Shown here: in pieces, positions 1 to 7,319 of the stretch
Layout of the letters: each line of letters starts with the position of its first letter
Numbering within the stretch: position 1 is the stretch's first letter
Source: Acidimicrobiales bacterium
Lineage (GTDB): Bacteria; Actinomycetota; Acidimicrobiia; Acidimicrobiales; Ilumatobacteraceae
Assembly (NCBI GenBank): GCA_030830415.1
Contig: JAURNB010000184.1
Coordinates: 1-11,570 of the forward strand
DNA: 11,570 nucleotides
Direction: 5' to 3'
Notes under the pieces: generated by a model
Seen by the model: the letters and a program-made list of their open reading frames with translations, nothing else
Told to the model about the DNA's origin: nothing
Databases searched by the model: none
Program-made: the position numbers and the translations under genes

Positions 1-164
1 AATTCACCCTTCACGGTGAGTTGTGACTCATGGGCCACAAGGTTCACTGAGAAAGCAGAACCACCCTGGCGCTGGCAATGGTCGCAATGACACACTGCCG
101 TTGCAAGCAGGTCTCCAACAAGTTCAAACGTTACGGCTCCACAAAGGCATCTTCCAATTGTCAT
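1..164 (-). CDS. GFA / CENP-V family zinc-binding protein, N-terminal part (cut by window edge)
   Basis: Reading the minus strand from the ATG at 164 gives 54 open codons that continue past base 1. The peptide opens MTIGRCLCGAVTFEL and continues with CHCDHCQRQGGSAFSVN. The paired CxC (C6, C8) and CxCxxC (C25, C27, C30), followed by GSAFSVN, are the zinc-binding signature of the GFA/CENP-V family. The family is named after glutathione-dependent formaldehyde-activating enzyme (Gfa). Most bacterial members are uncharacterised, so formaldehyde activation should not be assumed. No start codon lies between this ATG and an in-frame stop upstream. There is no Shine-Dalgarno sequence, but a TACTAT box ends six bases before the ATG, so the transcript may be leaderless. 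The gene lies 55 bases downstream of the acyltransferase on the same strand. The C-terminal half is outside the window. Confidence 0.88.
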   Translation of the reverse strand, partial: MTIGRCLCGAVTFELVGDLLATAVCHCDHCQRQGGSAFSVNLVAHESQLTVKGE

Positions 165-170
165 GTCTTG

Positions 171-176
171 ATAGTA
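171..176 (-). promoter_or_regulatory. Candidate leaderless -10 box for the GFA gene
   Basis: On the minus strand the hexamer TACTAT (TANNNT) is followed by six bases and then the ATG at 164. This puts the expected transcription start on the A of the start codon. No clear -35 and no Shine-Dalgarno sequence are seen. If real, the GFA gene is transcribed independently of the acyltransferase. A hexamer match alone is weak evidence. Confidence 0.35.
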
Positions 177-219
177 GTCAAAACTGGCGGCCAGCCTGAT
201 AGGTCAAAGGGCTTCGGGT

Positions 220-2217
220 CTATTGACTCAAGATGCGCTGGAAGGTGCCAGCGAGGCTCTTGCTTTTGGCAATGCTGATGTGGCCATAGTCGCGGTAGAC
301 CCATTCATCGTTCTGAACGGTGCTGCAGGGGTCGTTGGGGCAAAGCTCGTTAAAGAGGTCGAGCGTGGTGGCTTTCGACTCGGTGGCAGCGATTTCCTCC
401 GATTCAACAGCGAGTTTGCGCGCGGCTTGCGCATCGGCTTGGGTGATGGACGTATCCATCCAATTCTTTGGTCCGAGAATGCGTAAGGGTGCCATTCCAA
501 TGGGTGTCCAGCGCGCAAATTTGGGAACCGGGTGGACGATGATGACCTTAATATTGCGGTAGCGCAAGATATTGGAGATCTTGGTGAGACCCTCTTGTAG
601 CGCAAGTGCTTTTTCTTCGGGAGTGGTGTAAGTGATTTTCCCATCTGAAGAGCGGAAGGTGAAATAACTCTGTCTGATGTAACTGTCGGTAGCAGATGCA
701 ATAACCACGTATTGCGGTTTTAATTCAATGAGGTGCGCCAAGGTTTTGGAAACAAAATAACTGCAGGTGGTGTCTTCCTTGCTCCAGTCCCATAGGCGTA
801 GGTTGGCAAAGGGACACGACGACTGTGTGGCGACCTTGGCGTTGAGTGAGGCGGCATTGGCGCCGGCAATAAAGCCTTCGGTGAATTGGCCGGCATTGGA
901 ATCGCCAATGAGAACTGCCGTGCCTTTGGGGTTCTCTACGTTCCATGAACAGTTGTCATTTTTACGCATGCCCATGGGGGTGGGTGTGCTACATCCACGC
1001 AATACATCTTCATGTAGAGCGAACGGTTTGTACAGGCTCGATGCACTCACGCGGTCGTGCGAGGTATTCAGTGCAACTGCTGCGATGAGCGGAATGACAA
1101 TGCAGGTTGCGCCAAGTAAGAGTGTGCGTCGTGGGGCTGAGTTCTTGCGAAAGTGAATAGGTGATTCAATGAGGCGGTAAGAAAGCATGGCGGGCACAAT
1201 GGAGAGCACTGCTGCAATACCGCGTGCGCCACGAACTTGTGGGAAGACCGCATAGGCAAACACAATGAAGGGCCAATGCCAGAGGTACCAGCCGTACGAC
1301 AAGTCACCAAGTTTTTGCATGGGGCGGCTAGCGAGGAGTGAAGTAATGAAGTTGCGCGATTGTGACTCGCCAGCCGCAATAAGCAACATGGTGCCTACCA
1401 CAGGTACGAGAGCCGCATTGCCAGGAAAAGGAGTGCGCTTATCGAAACCCCATGCTCCCCAGGCGAGTAAGGCAAGGCCAAGTACTGAGAGGAGGTAGGC
1501 ATTGAAGGTGTTGATACGTGCGAGTGCGACTGCACCTAAGGCAAGGATTGCCCCTGCGGCAAATTCCCATGCCCGTGTGGGTGCGTAATAGAAAGCAAAA
1601 CTTGCTGACTTGCCGCCATTAAATGTCATGGTGCGCGATACAACGAAGGAAAGCACGCCGATGACGGAGAGAAAGACCGCAAGGAACACGCGGTGGTTGG
1701 TGCGTAAGCGTGTGGCTATAGCCCATGCAATGGCGAGGAGCGCGGGAAAGACCAAATAGAACTGTTCCTCAACGGCCAGCGACCAGGTGTGCAAGAAAGG
1801 GTTGGCTTCAGCGTTGAGGCCAAAGTAGCCGCCACCTCCGCCGCCAACATGGTGCAGGTAGGTGTTGGCGTTGAAGAGCGAAGCAGATGCACCCGTACGT
1901 GCCGCAATGGGCTGGGCAGCTATCGCTGCAAGAAACGTAGAGAGAAGGAGGGTGATTGCGAGCATGAGGCCAAGAGCGGGCAGTAGACGACGAATACGGC
2001 GGAGGTAGAAGTTGCGGAAGTTGATTTTCCCCTGCGCGTCGAACTCTTTTAAGAGCATGCGGGTAATAACAAAGCCTGAAACCACGAAAAAGACGTCGAC
2101 CCCGATGAATCCGCCAGGCAGTACAACGCCGGCGTGGTAGACCACCACAAGTGCCACAGCAATGGCACGAATACCTTGAATGTCGTTGCGAAAACCCGCA
2201 GGGCTAATGGTCATCAT
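220..2217 (-). CDS. Membrane O-acyltransferase (AT3/OafA-YrhL type) fused to a C-terminal SGNH domain
   Basis: This 665-residue integral membrane protein probably transfers an acyl group (usually acetyl) onto a cell-surface glycan. Residues about 8-380 are the acyltransferase-3 domain: an N-terminal helix with YHAG (His28), then GGFIGVDVFFVVSGF, FYLRRIRRLLPAL, HTWSLAVEEQFYLVFP near 143-158, LSYGWYLWHWP near 306-316, and about ten hydrophobic helices. From about residue 430 an SGNH-hydrolase-like domain shows GDSN (438-441, catalytic Ser440) and a C-terminal D-Y-G-H (Asp643, His646). All three triad residues are therefore present. In related fusions the AT3 part passes the acyl group across the membrane and the SGNH part loads it on the sugar. 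The natural glycan here is unknown. I chose the ATG at 2217 because AGGAAAG lies just upstream. A TTG at 2241 would add eight residues without a better ribosome site. A run of six glycines occurs at 125-130. Confidence 0.9.
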   Translation of the reverse strand: MMTISPAGFRNDIQGIRAIAVALVVVYHAGVVLPGGFIGVDVFFVVSGFVITRMLLKEFDAQGKINFRNFYLRRIRRLLPALGLMLAITLLLSTFLAAIAAQPIAARTGASASLFNANTYLHHVGGGGGGYFGLNAEANPFLHTWSLAVEEQFYLVFPALLAIAWAIATRLRTNHRVFLAVFLSVIGVLSFVVSRTMTFNGGKSASFAFYYAPTRAWEFAAGAILALGAVALARINTFNAYLLSVLGLALLAWGAWGFDKRTPFPGNAALVPVVGTMLLIAAGESQSRNFITSLLASRPMQKLGDLSYGWYLWHWPFIVFAYAVFPQVRGARGIAAVLSIVPAMLSYRLIESPIHFRKNSAPRRTLLLGATCIVIPLIAAVALNTSHDRVSASSLYKPFALHEDVLRGCSTPTPMGMRKNDNCSWNVENPKGTAVLIGDSNAGQFTEGFIAGANAASLNAKVATQSSCPFANLRLWDWSKEDTTCSYFVSKTLAHLIELKPQYVVIASATDSYIRQSYFTFRSSDGKITYTTPEEKALALQEGLTKISNILRYRNIKVIIVHPVPKFARWTPIGMAPLRILGPKNWMDTSITQADAQAARKLAVESEEIAATESKATTLDLFNELCPNDPCSTVQNDEWVYRDYGHISIAKSKSLAGTFQRILSQ

Positions 2218-2220
2218 GGG

Positions 2221-2227
2221 CTTTCCT
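2221..2227 (-). promoter_or_regulatory. Ribosome binding site of the acyltransferase gene
   Basis: Minus-strand AGGAAAG precedes two consecutive ATG codons at 2217 and 2214. It favours these starts over the in-frame TTG at 2241. A TAAAAT hexamer at 2228-2233 (minus) directly upstream could be a -10 box, but it would place the transcript start inside or just after this site, so I do not claim it. Confidence 0.5.
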
Positions 2228-2241
2228 ATTTTAGGTGTCAA

Positions 2242-2289
2242 TTCACGTCAGTGGGGTAGGCGAAGTAAGATTGGGCATTCTTTAGGGGG
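2242..2289 (+). promoter_or_regulatory. Candidate promoter and ribosome binding site of the acyl-CoA synthetase gene
   Basis: TTCACG (2242-2247) resembles a -35 with four of six consensus bases. TAAGAT (2266-2271) fits a -10 with an 18-base spacer and predicts a start near 2278. A strong AGGGGG (2284-2289) lies five bases before the ATG at 2295. The whole divergent region shared with the acyltransferase is only 77 bases. The ribosome site is convincing; the promoter is a consensus match only. Confidence 0.45.
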
Positions 2290-2294
2290 TAGCT

Positions 2295-3872
2295 ATGGCA
2301 GTTTTAACCAGTGATTTTGCACGCGATCGTGGATCCGATGTGGCGCTCATTGATGAATCTCGTTCTGTTACATGGACAGATCTCAACGACCGTGTGAACC
2401 GACTAGTGAACGGCTTGCGTGATCTTGGGCTCTCGACCGGCGACACCGTTGCCGTGGTGGCTGGCAACCAGTGCGAGTGGTTCGAAATTGCTCAAGCTTG
2501 TGCCCACGGTGGTTGGACCTATGTTCCCGTCAACTGGCACTGGGTGGCCGACGAGCTTGCCTACGTGTTTAACGATGCGCAGGCAAAAGTTGTTCTGGTT
2601 GATGCACGTTATGAAGGTCCTGTTGCGGAAGCAATGAAAGATGAACGTTCGCAAAGTGTGCAACACATTGTGGGTATTCAATGCGGTGCTAGTGCCGCTG
2701 TGCGAAAGGGTGCAAACTTCGTCGAGTTCGAAGCACTTCTTGCAGGTGCGAGCAACGCAGAACCCACCGACCAAATGCTCGGTGGCCCGATGTTCTATAC
2801 CTCTGGCACCACGGGGCGACCCAAAGGTGTGCGTGGTGCATTGTCGGGTGGCATGGCACTCACGCCCGACATTATGAAACTCATTGCTGCAGGGTTTTCT
2901 AGCTTCTTGCCAATTCCCGGCCGCACCATGTTGTGTGGGCCGTTTTACCACTCGGCGCAATGGGCATTTTCGTTCTTCCCCATGGTGGGTGGTTCGTCGG
3001 TAGTAATGCAGCACAAATACGACTCGGCAGAAATGCTGCGCCTCATCGATGAGCATGCCTGCACCAACGTGCACTTAGTGCCTACGCAAATGAAACGCCT
3101 GCTCGACTTGCCACAAGCCGTGAAAGACACGTTTGAAGGTGCGGCATTGAGCACCGTGTGGCATGGAGCAGCACCTTGCCCGCCAGCAGTAAAGCGTGGT
3201 CTCATTGAATGGTGGGGCCCGAAAATTACCGAGTACTACGGCAGTACGGAAGGTTCCATCATTTCAACGGTGAGCTCGCAAGAGTGGCTCGATAAGGGTG
3301 GAAGCGTGGGCAAGCCACTCGACAGTGTTGAAGTACTTGTATTGAACGATGCCAACGAGCGTGTGGAACAGGGCAGCGAAGGCACCCTGTACTTCCGCAA
3401 CAAGATGGGAACTGACTTCTCGTATCACAACGATGAAGGTAAAACGAAAGATGCACATTTGGAGCCAGGTGTTTTCACCACCGGCGACGTGGGTTACATC
3501 GACGCCGATGGGTACTTGTGGCTTTCTGATCGCAAGATCGACATGATTATTAGTGGCGGAGTCAACATTTACCCTGCCGAAATTGAAGGCGTCATTGCAG
3601 TGCACCCAGGTGTTGAAGATGTTGCAGTGATAGGCGTGCCCGACGAGGAGTTTGGTGAAAGTGTGAAAGCACTCGTACAAGTGCAAGAAGGCGTTGCAGA
3701 GTCAGCAGAACTCGCAACTGCAATCATTGCGCGTTGTCGCGAGTTGCTTGCGGGCTATAAAGCACCGCGTTCTGTTGATTTCATTGCACATATTCCTCGT
3801 ACAGGCACCGGAAAAATTCAAAAGAAGCCACTGCGCGCTCCGTATTGGGAAGGGCACTCGCGCAAAATATAA
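2295..3872 (+). CDS. AMP-forming acyl-CoA synthetase (fatty-acid--CoA ligase type)
   Basis: This 525-residue cytosolic enzyme of the ANL superfamily should activate a carboxylic acid with ATP to an acyl-adenylate and transfer it to CoA. The diagnostic motifs are complete: phosphate loop YTSGTTGRPKG at 168-178, YYGSTEGS at 314-321, TGD at 396-398, hinge region SDRKIDMIISGGVNIYPAEIE at about 411-431, and C-terminal PRTGTGKIQKK with the adenylation lysine Lys507. Length and order are typical of medium/long-chain or aromatic acyl-CoA ligases (FadD-like). The acid cannot be told from sequence. The start at 2295 is fixed by AGGGGG five bases upstream. It is transcribed away from the acyltransferase and runs head-on into the DUF2079 gene with only ten bases between stop codons. 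It may supply acyl-CoA for degradation, alongside the esterase and F420 oxidoreductase nearby, but this link is an inference. Confidence 0.93.
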   Translation: MAVLTSDFARDRGSDVALIDESRSVTWTDLNDRVNRLVNGLRDLGLSTGDTVAVVAGNQCEWFEIAQACAHGGWTYVPVNWHWVADELAYVFNDAQAKVVLVDARYEGPVAEAMKDERSQSVQHIVGIQCGASAAVRKGANFVEFEALLAGASNAEPTDQMLGGPMFYTSGTTGRPKGVRGALSGGMALTPDIMKLIAAGFSSFLPIPGRTMLCGPFYHSAQWAFSFFPMVGGSSVVMQHKYDSAEMLRLIDEHACTNVHLVPTQMKRLLDLPQAVKDTFEGAALSTVWHGAAPCPPAVKRGLIEWWGPKITEYYGSTEGSIISTVSSQEWLDKGGSVGKPLDSVEVLVLNDANERVEQGSEGTLYFRNKMGTDFSYHNDEGKTKDAHLEPGVFTTGDVGYIDADGYLWLSDRKIDMIISGGVNIYPAEIEGVIAVHPGVEDVAVIGVPDEEFGESVKALVQVQEGVAESAELATAIIARCRELLAGYKAPRSVDFIAHIPRTGTGKIQKKPLRAPYWEGHSRKI

Positions 3873-3882
3873 ATGTGCAAAT

Positions 3883-5346
3883 TTAAGGTACGAGCCGTTT
3901 GTAGGAAGTAATGCCGGCAACGGTTTGCGCCTCTCCATATTCACCACGAGCCACGAGTTTATTGAGTAAATCTTGAGGTGCTTGCCCGAGTGTTCCGTCT
4001 TTGACAACGATCCATTTCACCTTGCTGGGGCTCACAAACTTTGAGTCGTCGTTGAGAAAGTTTGTTTTGATCCACGGGTTGGGGAATGTGTAAATGATTT
4101 CACGCTGCGCTGCGTGCGGAACCAATGCGTAGTGAGCCGACACCACGTCGGTGGGGCCTACTCTGTCGAGGGCTGCGACCCAGCCACTGTTGTCGCGAGT
4201 TCCATGTGGCCAATACCCAATGTTGTACTTTGCGCCAAATGGGAGAAGTCCCCAAGAGTTCGCAGCAATGTAGGCGCACACCACAACTCCAGCGACGCCC
4301 AAGCGACCTAATGACCGTGAACGCCTCTGCAAAAATGCCGCCCCTTCAATGGCTGCAGCAATGGCGGCCACATTGGGAACGGCTTGATAGTGGTACATCA
4401 TCGCCCAGGTGAAGTCGGCAGTGGTGAGAATGTTGATGAAGAACTGCGGTATCCCCATGAGCAAGGTCAGTGGTGCAAGAAACGGGAGAAATGCGAGAGG
4501 CGACGTAATGCGCCCGGCATAGCCAATGGCGTTGTTGTCAGACAGTCGGTCGATGAAGAGCGTTGGGTGTCGCAGTGAGGTTTTCACCACTTCAGATGGA
4601 GTGGTTCCTAAGTTGCCATACAAGGCGCCATATGCACTCAATTCACCAGCAAGGTGGGGAACAAACCACACTGCAAAAATGAGGAAGTAGAGAGTGGCTC
4701 CTGCAAAGAGCGCGGCGCCAAAGCGAACGCGCTTGCGAAACATCAACAAAATGCCTAAGCCCATCACCGCGAGTGAAATGTCTTCTTTCCACAGCATTGC
4801 AACTGCAATCCACACAATGGTGATGACATTGTGGCGAGTGACGTGCTTGCCCATTCCCTCAGGGCGTGATGTTGCGTAGTGGTAGCCCATGAGAAGGAAA
4901 GGCATAGCCATTGTCTCGGGGTGGAAGGTTTCCCACGCCAAGTATGCGGTAGTGGGAAGAAGCAACCAGGCGACTCCGAAGGCGAGGGCAGATGCTTCGC
5001 TTTTCAAGCGATGGCGGGCAATGAGAAAAACGGGGTACGCCGCACTTGCTAATGCAATTACTTGCAACATGTTCCACAGGTTGGGGCCGCCGCCGAGCCA
5101 CACAAGTGGCACGAGGAAGTAGTACATAAACATTGCGTGATGGCCAAACACCGGAAGACCACAGACCGTGTTGAACCATTTGCCGTTGGCGAGTAGCCAC
5201 AGCGACTGGTCGTGAATACCGAGGTCAAAGTCGAATGTTGCATACGCATTGTGACGATGTACAACCAAACGCCCAACAACAATGATCCATGTAAAAATGG
5301 AGGCCCAAATGAGCGCGGAGGAAAGCGACTTGCGCACAGCAGGCAT
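3883..5346 (-). CDS. DUF2079 polytopic membrane protein
   Basis: This 487-residue protein of unknown function has roughly ten hydrophobic segments. It shows the features of the DUF2079 family (COG3463): an N-terminal membrane helix, then a loop with FDFDLGIHDQSLW (38-50), FGHH (67-70), and later FHPETMAMPFLL (141-152). A soluble-looking C-terminal stretch follows the last helix. The acidic first loop after helix 1 resembles the layout of GT-C glycosyltransferases, where an Asp there is catalytic. By analogy it may transfer a sugar from a lipid carrier outside the membrane, but this is not shown for the family. The ATG at 5346 has no good Shine-Dalgarno sequence. A TATTTT box six bases upstream suggests a leaderless message. 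It is divergent from the alpha/beta hydrolase and convergent with the acyl-CoA synthetase. Confidence 0.82.
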   Translation of the reverse strand: MPAVRKSLSSALIWASIFTWIIVVGRLVVHRHNAYATFDFDLGIHDQSLWLLANGKWFNTVCGLPVFGHHAMFMYYFLVPLVWLGGGPNLWNMLQVIALASAAYPVFLIARHRLKSEASALAFGVAWLLLPTTAYLAWETFHPETMAMPFLLMGYHYATSRPEGMGKHVTRHNVITIVWIAVAMLWKEDISLAVMGLGILLMFRKRVRFGAALFAGATLYFLIFAVWFVPHLAGELSAYGALYGNLGTTPSEVVKTSLRHPTLFIDRLSDNNAIGYAGRITSPLAFLPFLAPLTLLMGIPQFFINILTTADFTWAMMYHYQAVPNVAAIAAAIEGAAFLQRRSRSLGRLGVAGVVVCAYIAANSWGLLPFGAKYNIGYWPHGTRDNSGWVAALDRVGPTDVVSAHYALVPHAAQREIIYTFPNPWIKTNFLNDDSKFVSPSKVKWIVVKDGTLGQAPQDLLNKLVARGEYGEAQTVAGITSYKRLVP

Positions 5347-5352
5347 TGATAA

Positions 5353-5358
5353 AAAATA
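5353..5358 (-). promoter_or_regulatory. Candidate leaderless -10 box for the DUF2079 gene
   Basis: Minus-strand TATTTT (TANNNT) is separated by six bases from the ATG at 5346, the same spacing as the box before the GFA gene. An overlapping TAGTAT (5356-5361) is an alternative that would give a three-base leader. The nearest GGAG is about 15 bases from the ATG, too far for normal use. Confidence 0.35.
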
Positions 5359-5371
5359 CTACTCCGAGTTC

Positions 5372-5380
5372 TGATATTTT
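5372..5380 (+). promoter_or_regulatory. Candidate extended -10 promoter for the alpha/beta hydrolase gene
   Basis: TGATATTTT reads as an extended -10 (TG, one base, TATTTT). A start near 5387 would give a short leader carrying GAGAGG at 5399-5404. It sits back to back with the minus-strand box of the DUF2079 gene in a divergent region of about 70 bases. No -35 is recognisable. Confidence 0.35.
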
Positions 5381-5416
5381 GGTCATGCAGTAACGAACGA
5401 GAGGTAAGTGATCAAA

Positions 5417-6328
5417 ATGGCAAGCAAAGAGGCAGAAGCGTTCCTTCAGCAAGTTCGCGAGTATCAAAAACAGGCACTCGGTTCGGCCACAGCAGTTCCC
5501 ACACTCGAAGAAATGCGCTTTGGGGCAGAAGCGGTCATGGAAACCGTCGGTGCTATGCCAATTGGTGTCGAAATTGAAACTGTCGACGTCAACGGTCTAT
5601 CGGCCCTGTGGGCTCGTCATCCTGGCGCCGATGCGCAATCGGTGGTGATGTACTTCCACGGAGGCGGTTATGTGGTGCAAAGTGCCAATTCGCATCGCAA
5701 AGTCGCAGCTCATTTGGCATTGCAGAGTAATAGAAATGTGCTGAGTGTGAATTATCGACTCGCTCCTGAGCATGTGCATCCAGCAGCAGTGAACGATGCG
5801 GTCACTGCGTATCAATGGCTACTGAAAGCTGGTTATGCCTCAAACAAAATTGCGATATCTGGCGACTCGGCTGGCGGAGGGCTATCTGTTGCGCTCATGG
5901 TCGCGTTGAAGAATCAGAAAATCGAGCAGCCAGCTGGCGCCGTTGTTTTCTCGCCATGGGTAGACCTTGAAGGAACTGGCGAATCAATGGACTCCAAAGC
6001 AAGTGTCGACCTCATGGTCGATCGCCATGCACTTGCGCTGATGGCAAACATGTTCATTGGCGGCGGCTCGTTGCGAGACCCTCTCGCTGCTCCGTTGTAT
6101 GCAGACCTTGCTGGTATTGCGCCTCTTTATATTCAAGTAGGCGGTGATGAAGCATTGCTCGACGACTCCACACGGTTAGCTACACGTGCAGCCCACGCTG
6201 GAGTACCTGTGCGCTTGGAAGTTTTTCCCGAAATGCAACACGTCTTTCAGTCTGGCGTTGGTGTCATTCCCGAAGCGAATGATGCGGTAGCGCGTGCGGG
6301 GCAGTGGCTGCAGGGCATTTTGTCCTGA
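5417..6328 (+). CDS. Alpha/beta hydrolase of the HSL family (carboxylesterase/lipase-like)
   Basis: This 303-residue esterase is predicted to hydrolyse ester bonds of small acyl or lipid substrates in the cytoplasm. The hormone-sensitive-lipase motifs are all present: oxyanion motif HGGG at 81-84, nucleophile elbow GDSAGG with Ser151, acid Asp244 in GGDEALLDD, and His275 in MQHVFQSG. A PEHVHPAAVNDA segment following NYRLA is also typical of the family. Size matches bacterial HSL/alpha-beta hydrolase-3 enzymes. I chose ATG 5417 (MASKEAEAF), which looks like the usual family N-terminus. A GTG at 5408, three residues longer, is also possible. GAGAGG at 5399-5404 lies rather close to the GTG and rather far from the ATG, so the ribosome site does not decide. 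It converges on the F420 oxidoreductase gene with three bases between stops. Confidence 0.9.
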   Translation: MASKEAEAFLQQVREYQKQALGSATAVPTLEEMRFGAEAVMETVGAMPIGVEIETVDVNGLSALWARHPGADAQSVVMYFHGGGYVVQSANSHRKVAAHLALQSNRNVLSVNYRLAPEHVHPAAVNDAVTAYQWLLKAGYASNKIAISGDSAGGGLSVALMVALKNQKIEQPAGAVVFSPWVDLEGTGESMDSKASVDLMVDRHALALMANMFIGGGSLRDPLAAPLYADLAGIAPLYIQVGGDEALLDDSTRLATRAAHAGVPVRLEVFPEMQHVFQSGVGVIPEANDAVARAGQWLQGILS

Positions 6329-6331
6329 GGT

Positions 6332-7276
6332 CTATTTCCCGTTCAGCGCGGCAACAACCGGAGCAAAAGTGTCAACATCTTCAGCCCCAACAATGATGTA
6401 GCTAAAGCCCCAACGTTCGCGGCGAGCAAGGAGGTCTTCAATGAGCTTGCTCGGAGGGCCAATGAGGGCAAAAGGTGTCTCTTCCACCATCGATGGCGTC
6501 ACACCAATCATCTGCGCAACACCATCAATTGTCCCGGCGGCATCGTCGGTGACCTTGACGAAAAACGCACGGATGTTCATCTCGATGTTCGGCAAGCGAG
6601 AACCTGCAGCATCGATGACGATGTTGACTTTGTCGGTAACGGCTTCGGCGGTCATGGTGCTAATGGCTTCGGGGCCAACAACGCCTGCTGTCATGGTGCC
6701 GTTGATGCCAATGATGTCGGCTTCACGCGCTGCGTATGAAAGAACACGTTTGCCGCCGCCACCAATCAAGATGGGCGGGTACGGGCGCTGCACAGGTTTG
6801 GGCATTCCCACATAATTGGCAACGTTGTAGTGAGTGCCCGTGTGGTTGACGGGGCTGTCACCCATTGCAGCTTTGATAATGGCAAGGCCTTCAATGAAGC
6901 GGTCGATGCGCACACCTGGTGAGTCGTAGGCAATGCCCGATTGCTCGTAGTCGCTCACCATCCAGCCTGCGCCTAAACCAATTTCGAGGCGACCCTCAGA
7001 GAGCAAGTCGATAGTGGCAAGTTCTTTTGCAAGTACGACGGGGTGCTTGTAATCGTTGTCCCATACGAGCGCGCCCACGCGCAAAGTGCTTGTTGCGTCT
7101 GCCACAGATTGCAATGCGGGAATCGGTGCAAGTTGATCGGTGAAGTGGTCGGGCATGGTGAGGCATGAAAAGCCATTGGCCTCTGTCTTTTTTGCAAGGT
7201 CAATCCACTCTGCTCGGTTCGTGGCGCGTGAGCACTGGACGCCAAAACGAAAGGGGGCAATGTGTGGAAAAGTCAT
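6332..7276 (-). CDS. F420-dependent LLM-class oxidoreductase (TIGR03621-like)
   Basis: This 314-residue enzyme is of the luciferase-like TIM-barrel type that uses reduced coenzyme F420. It opens HIAPFRFGVQC, followed by TMPDHFTDQ (40-48), RVGALVWDNDYKHPVVLAKE (66-85), IDLLSEGRLEIGLGAGW (89-105) and PGVRIDRFIEG (120-130), then PPILIGGGGKRVLSYAAREAD. The HP..LA.E..T.D.LS.GR.E.GLGAGW block is characteristic of the actinobacterial family named after MSMEG_2516. The substrate is unknown; the wider family reduces or oxidises lipids, quinones and xenobiotics. The ATG at 7276 is preferred because AAGG precedes it by six bases. An ATG at 7291 and a GTG at 7306 are in frame but less well supported. Use of F420 is a strong hint of an actinobacterial host. 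It faces the esterase gene and diverges from the PBP gene. Confidence 0.9.
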   Translation of the reverse strand: MTFPHIAPFRFGVQCSRATNRAEWIDLAKKTEANGFSCLTMPDHFTDQLAPIPALQSVADATSTLRVGALVWDNDYKHPVVLAKELATIDLLSEGRLEIGLGAGWMVSDYEQSGIAYDSPGVRIDRFIEGLAIIKAAMGDSPVNHTGTHYNVANYVGMPKPVQRPYPPILIGGGGKRVLSYAAREADIIGINGTMTAGVVGPEAISTMTAEAVTDKVNIVIDAAGSRLPNIEMNIRAFFVKVTDDAAGTIDGVAQMIGVTPSMVEETPFALIGPPSKLIEDLLARRERWGFSYIIVGAEDVDTFAPVVAALNGK

Positions 7277-7319
7277 GCGAAACCTTGTCATATCCCACAG
7301 CAGCACAGCAAGTAGGGGG

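Noticed and set aside
184..194. Small inverted repeat CTGGC-G-GCCAG between the acyltransferase and GFA genes
   Set aside because: Five base pairs around a single base cannot form a good hairpin and there is no T run, so it is neither a terminator nor a convincing operator.
228..701. A 157-codon minus-strand frame overlapping the acyltransferase in another frame
   Set aside because: The product is a Pro/Ser/Arg-rich sequence typical of an out-of-frame shadow, while the SGNH motifs in the main frame are intact.
2237..2242. Perfect TTGACA hexamer on the minus strand upstream of the acyltransferase
   Set aside because: No -10 box lies 16-18 bases downstream; that distance falls on the start codon itself, so it is probably chance.
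2403..3074. A 223-codon open frame on the minus strand inside the acyl-CoA synthetase gene
   Set aside because: It is antisense to a gene with complete ANL motifs, its product is a His/Cys/Arg-rich string with no recognisable domain, and it has no ribosome site.
7140..7319. N-terminal extension of the PBP reading frame back to 7140
   Set aside because: It would run antisense through the start of the F420 oxidoreductase gene, and the added residues have no signal or domain character ahead of the true membrane anchor.
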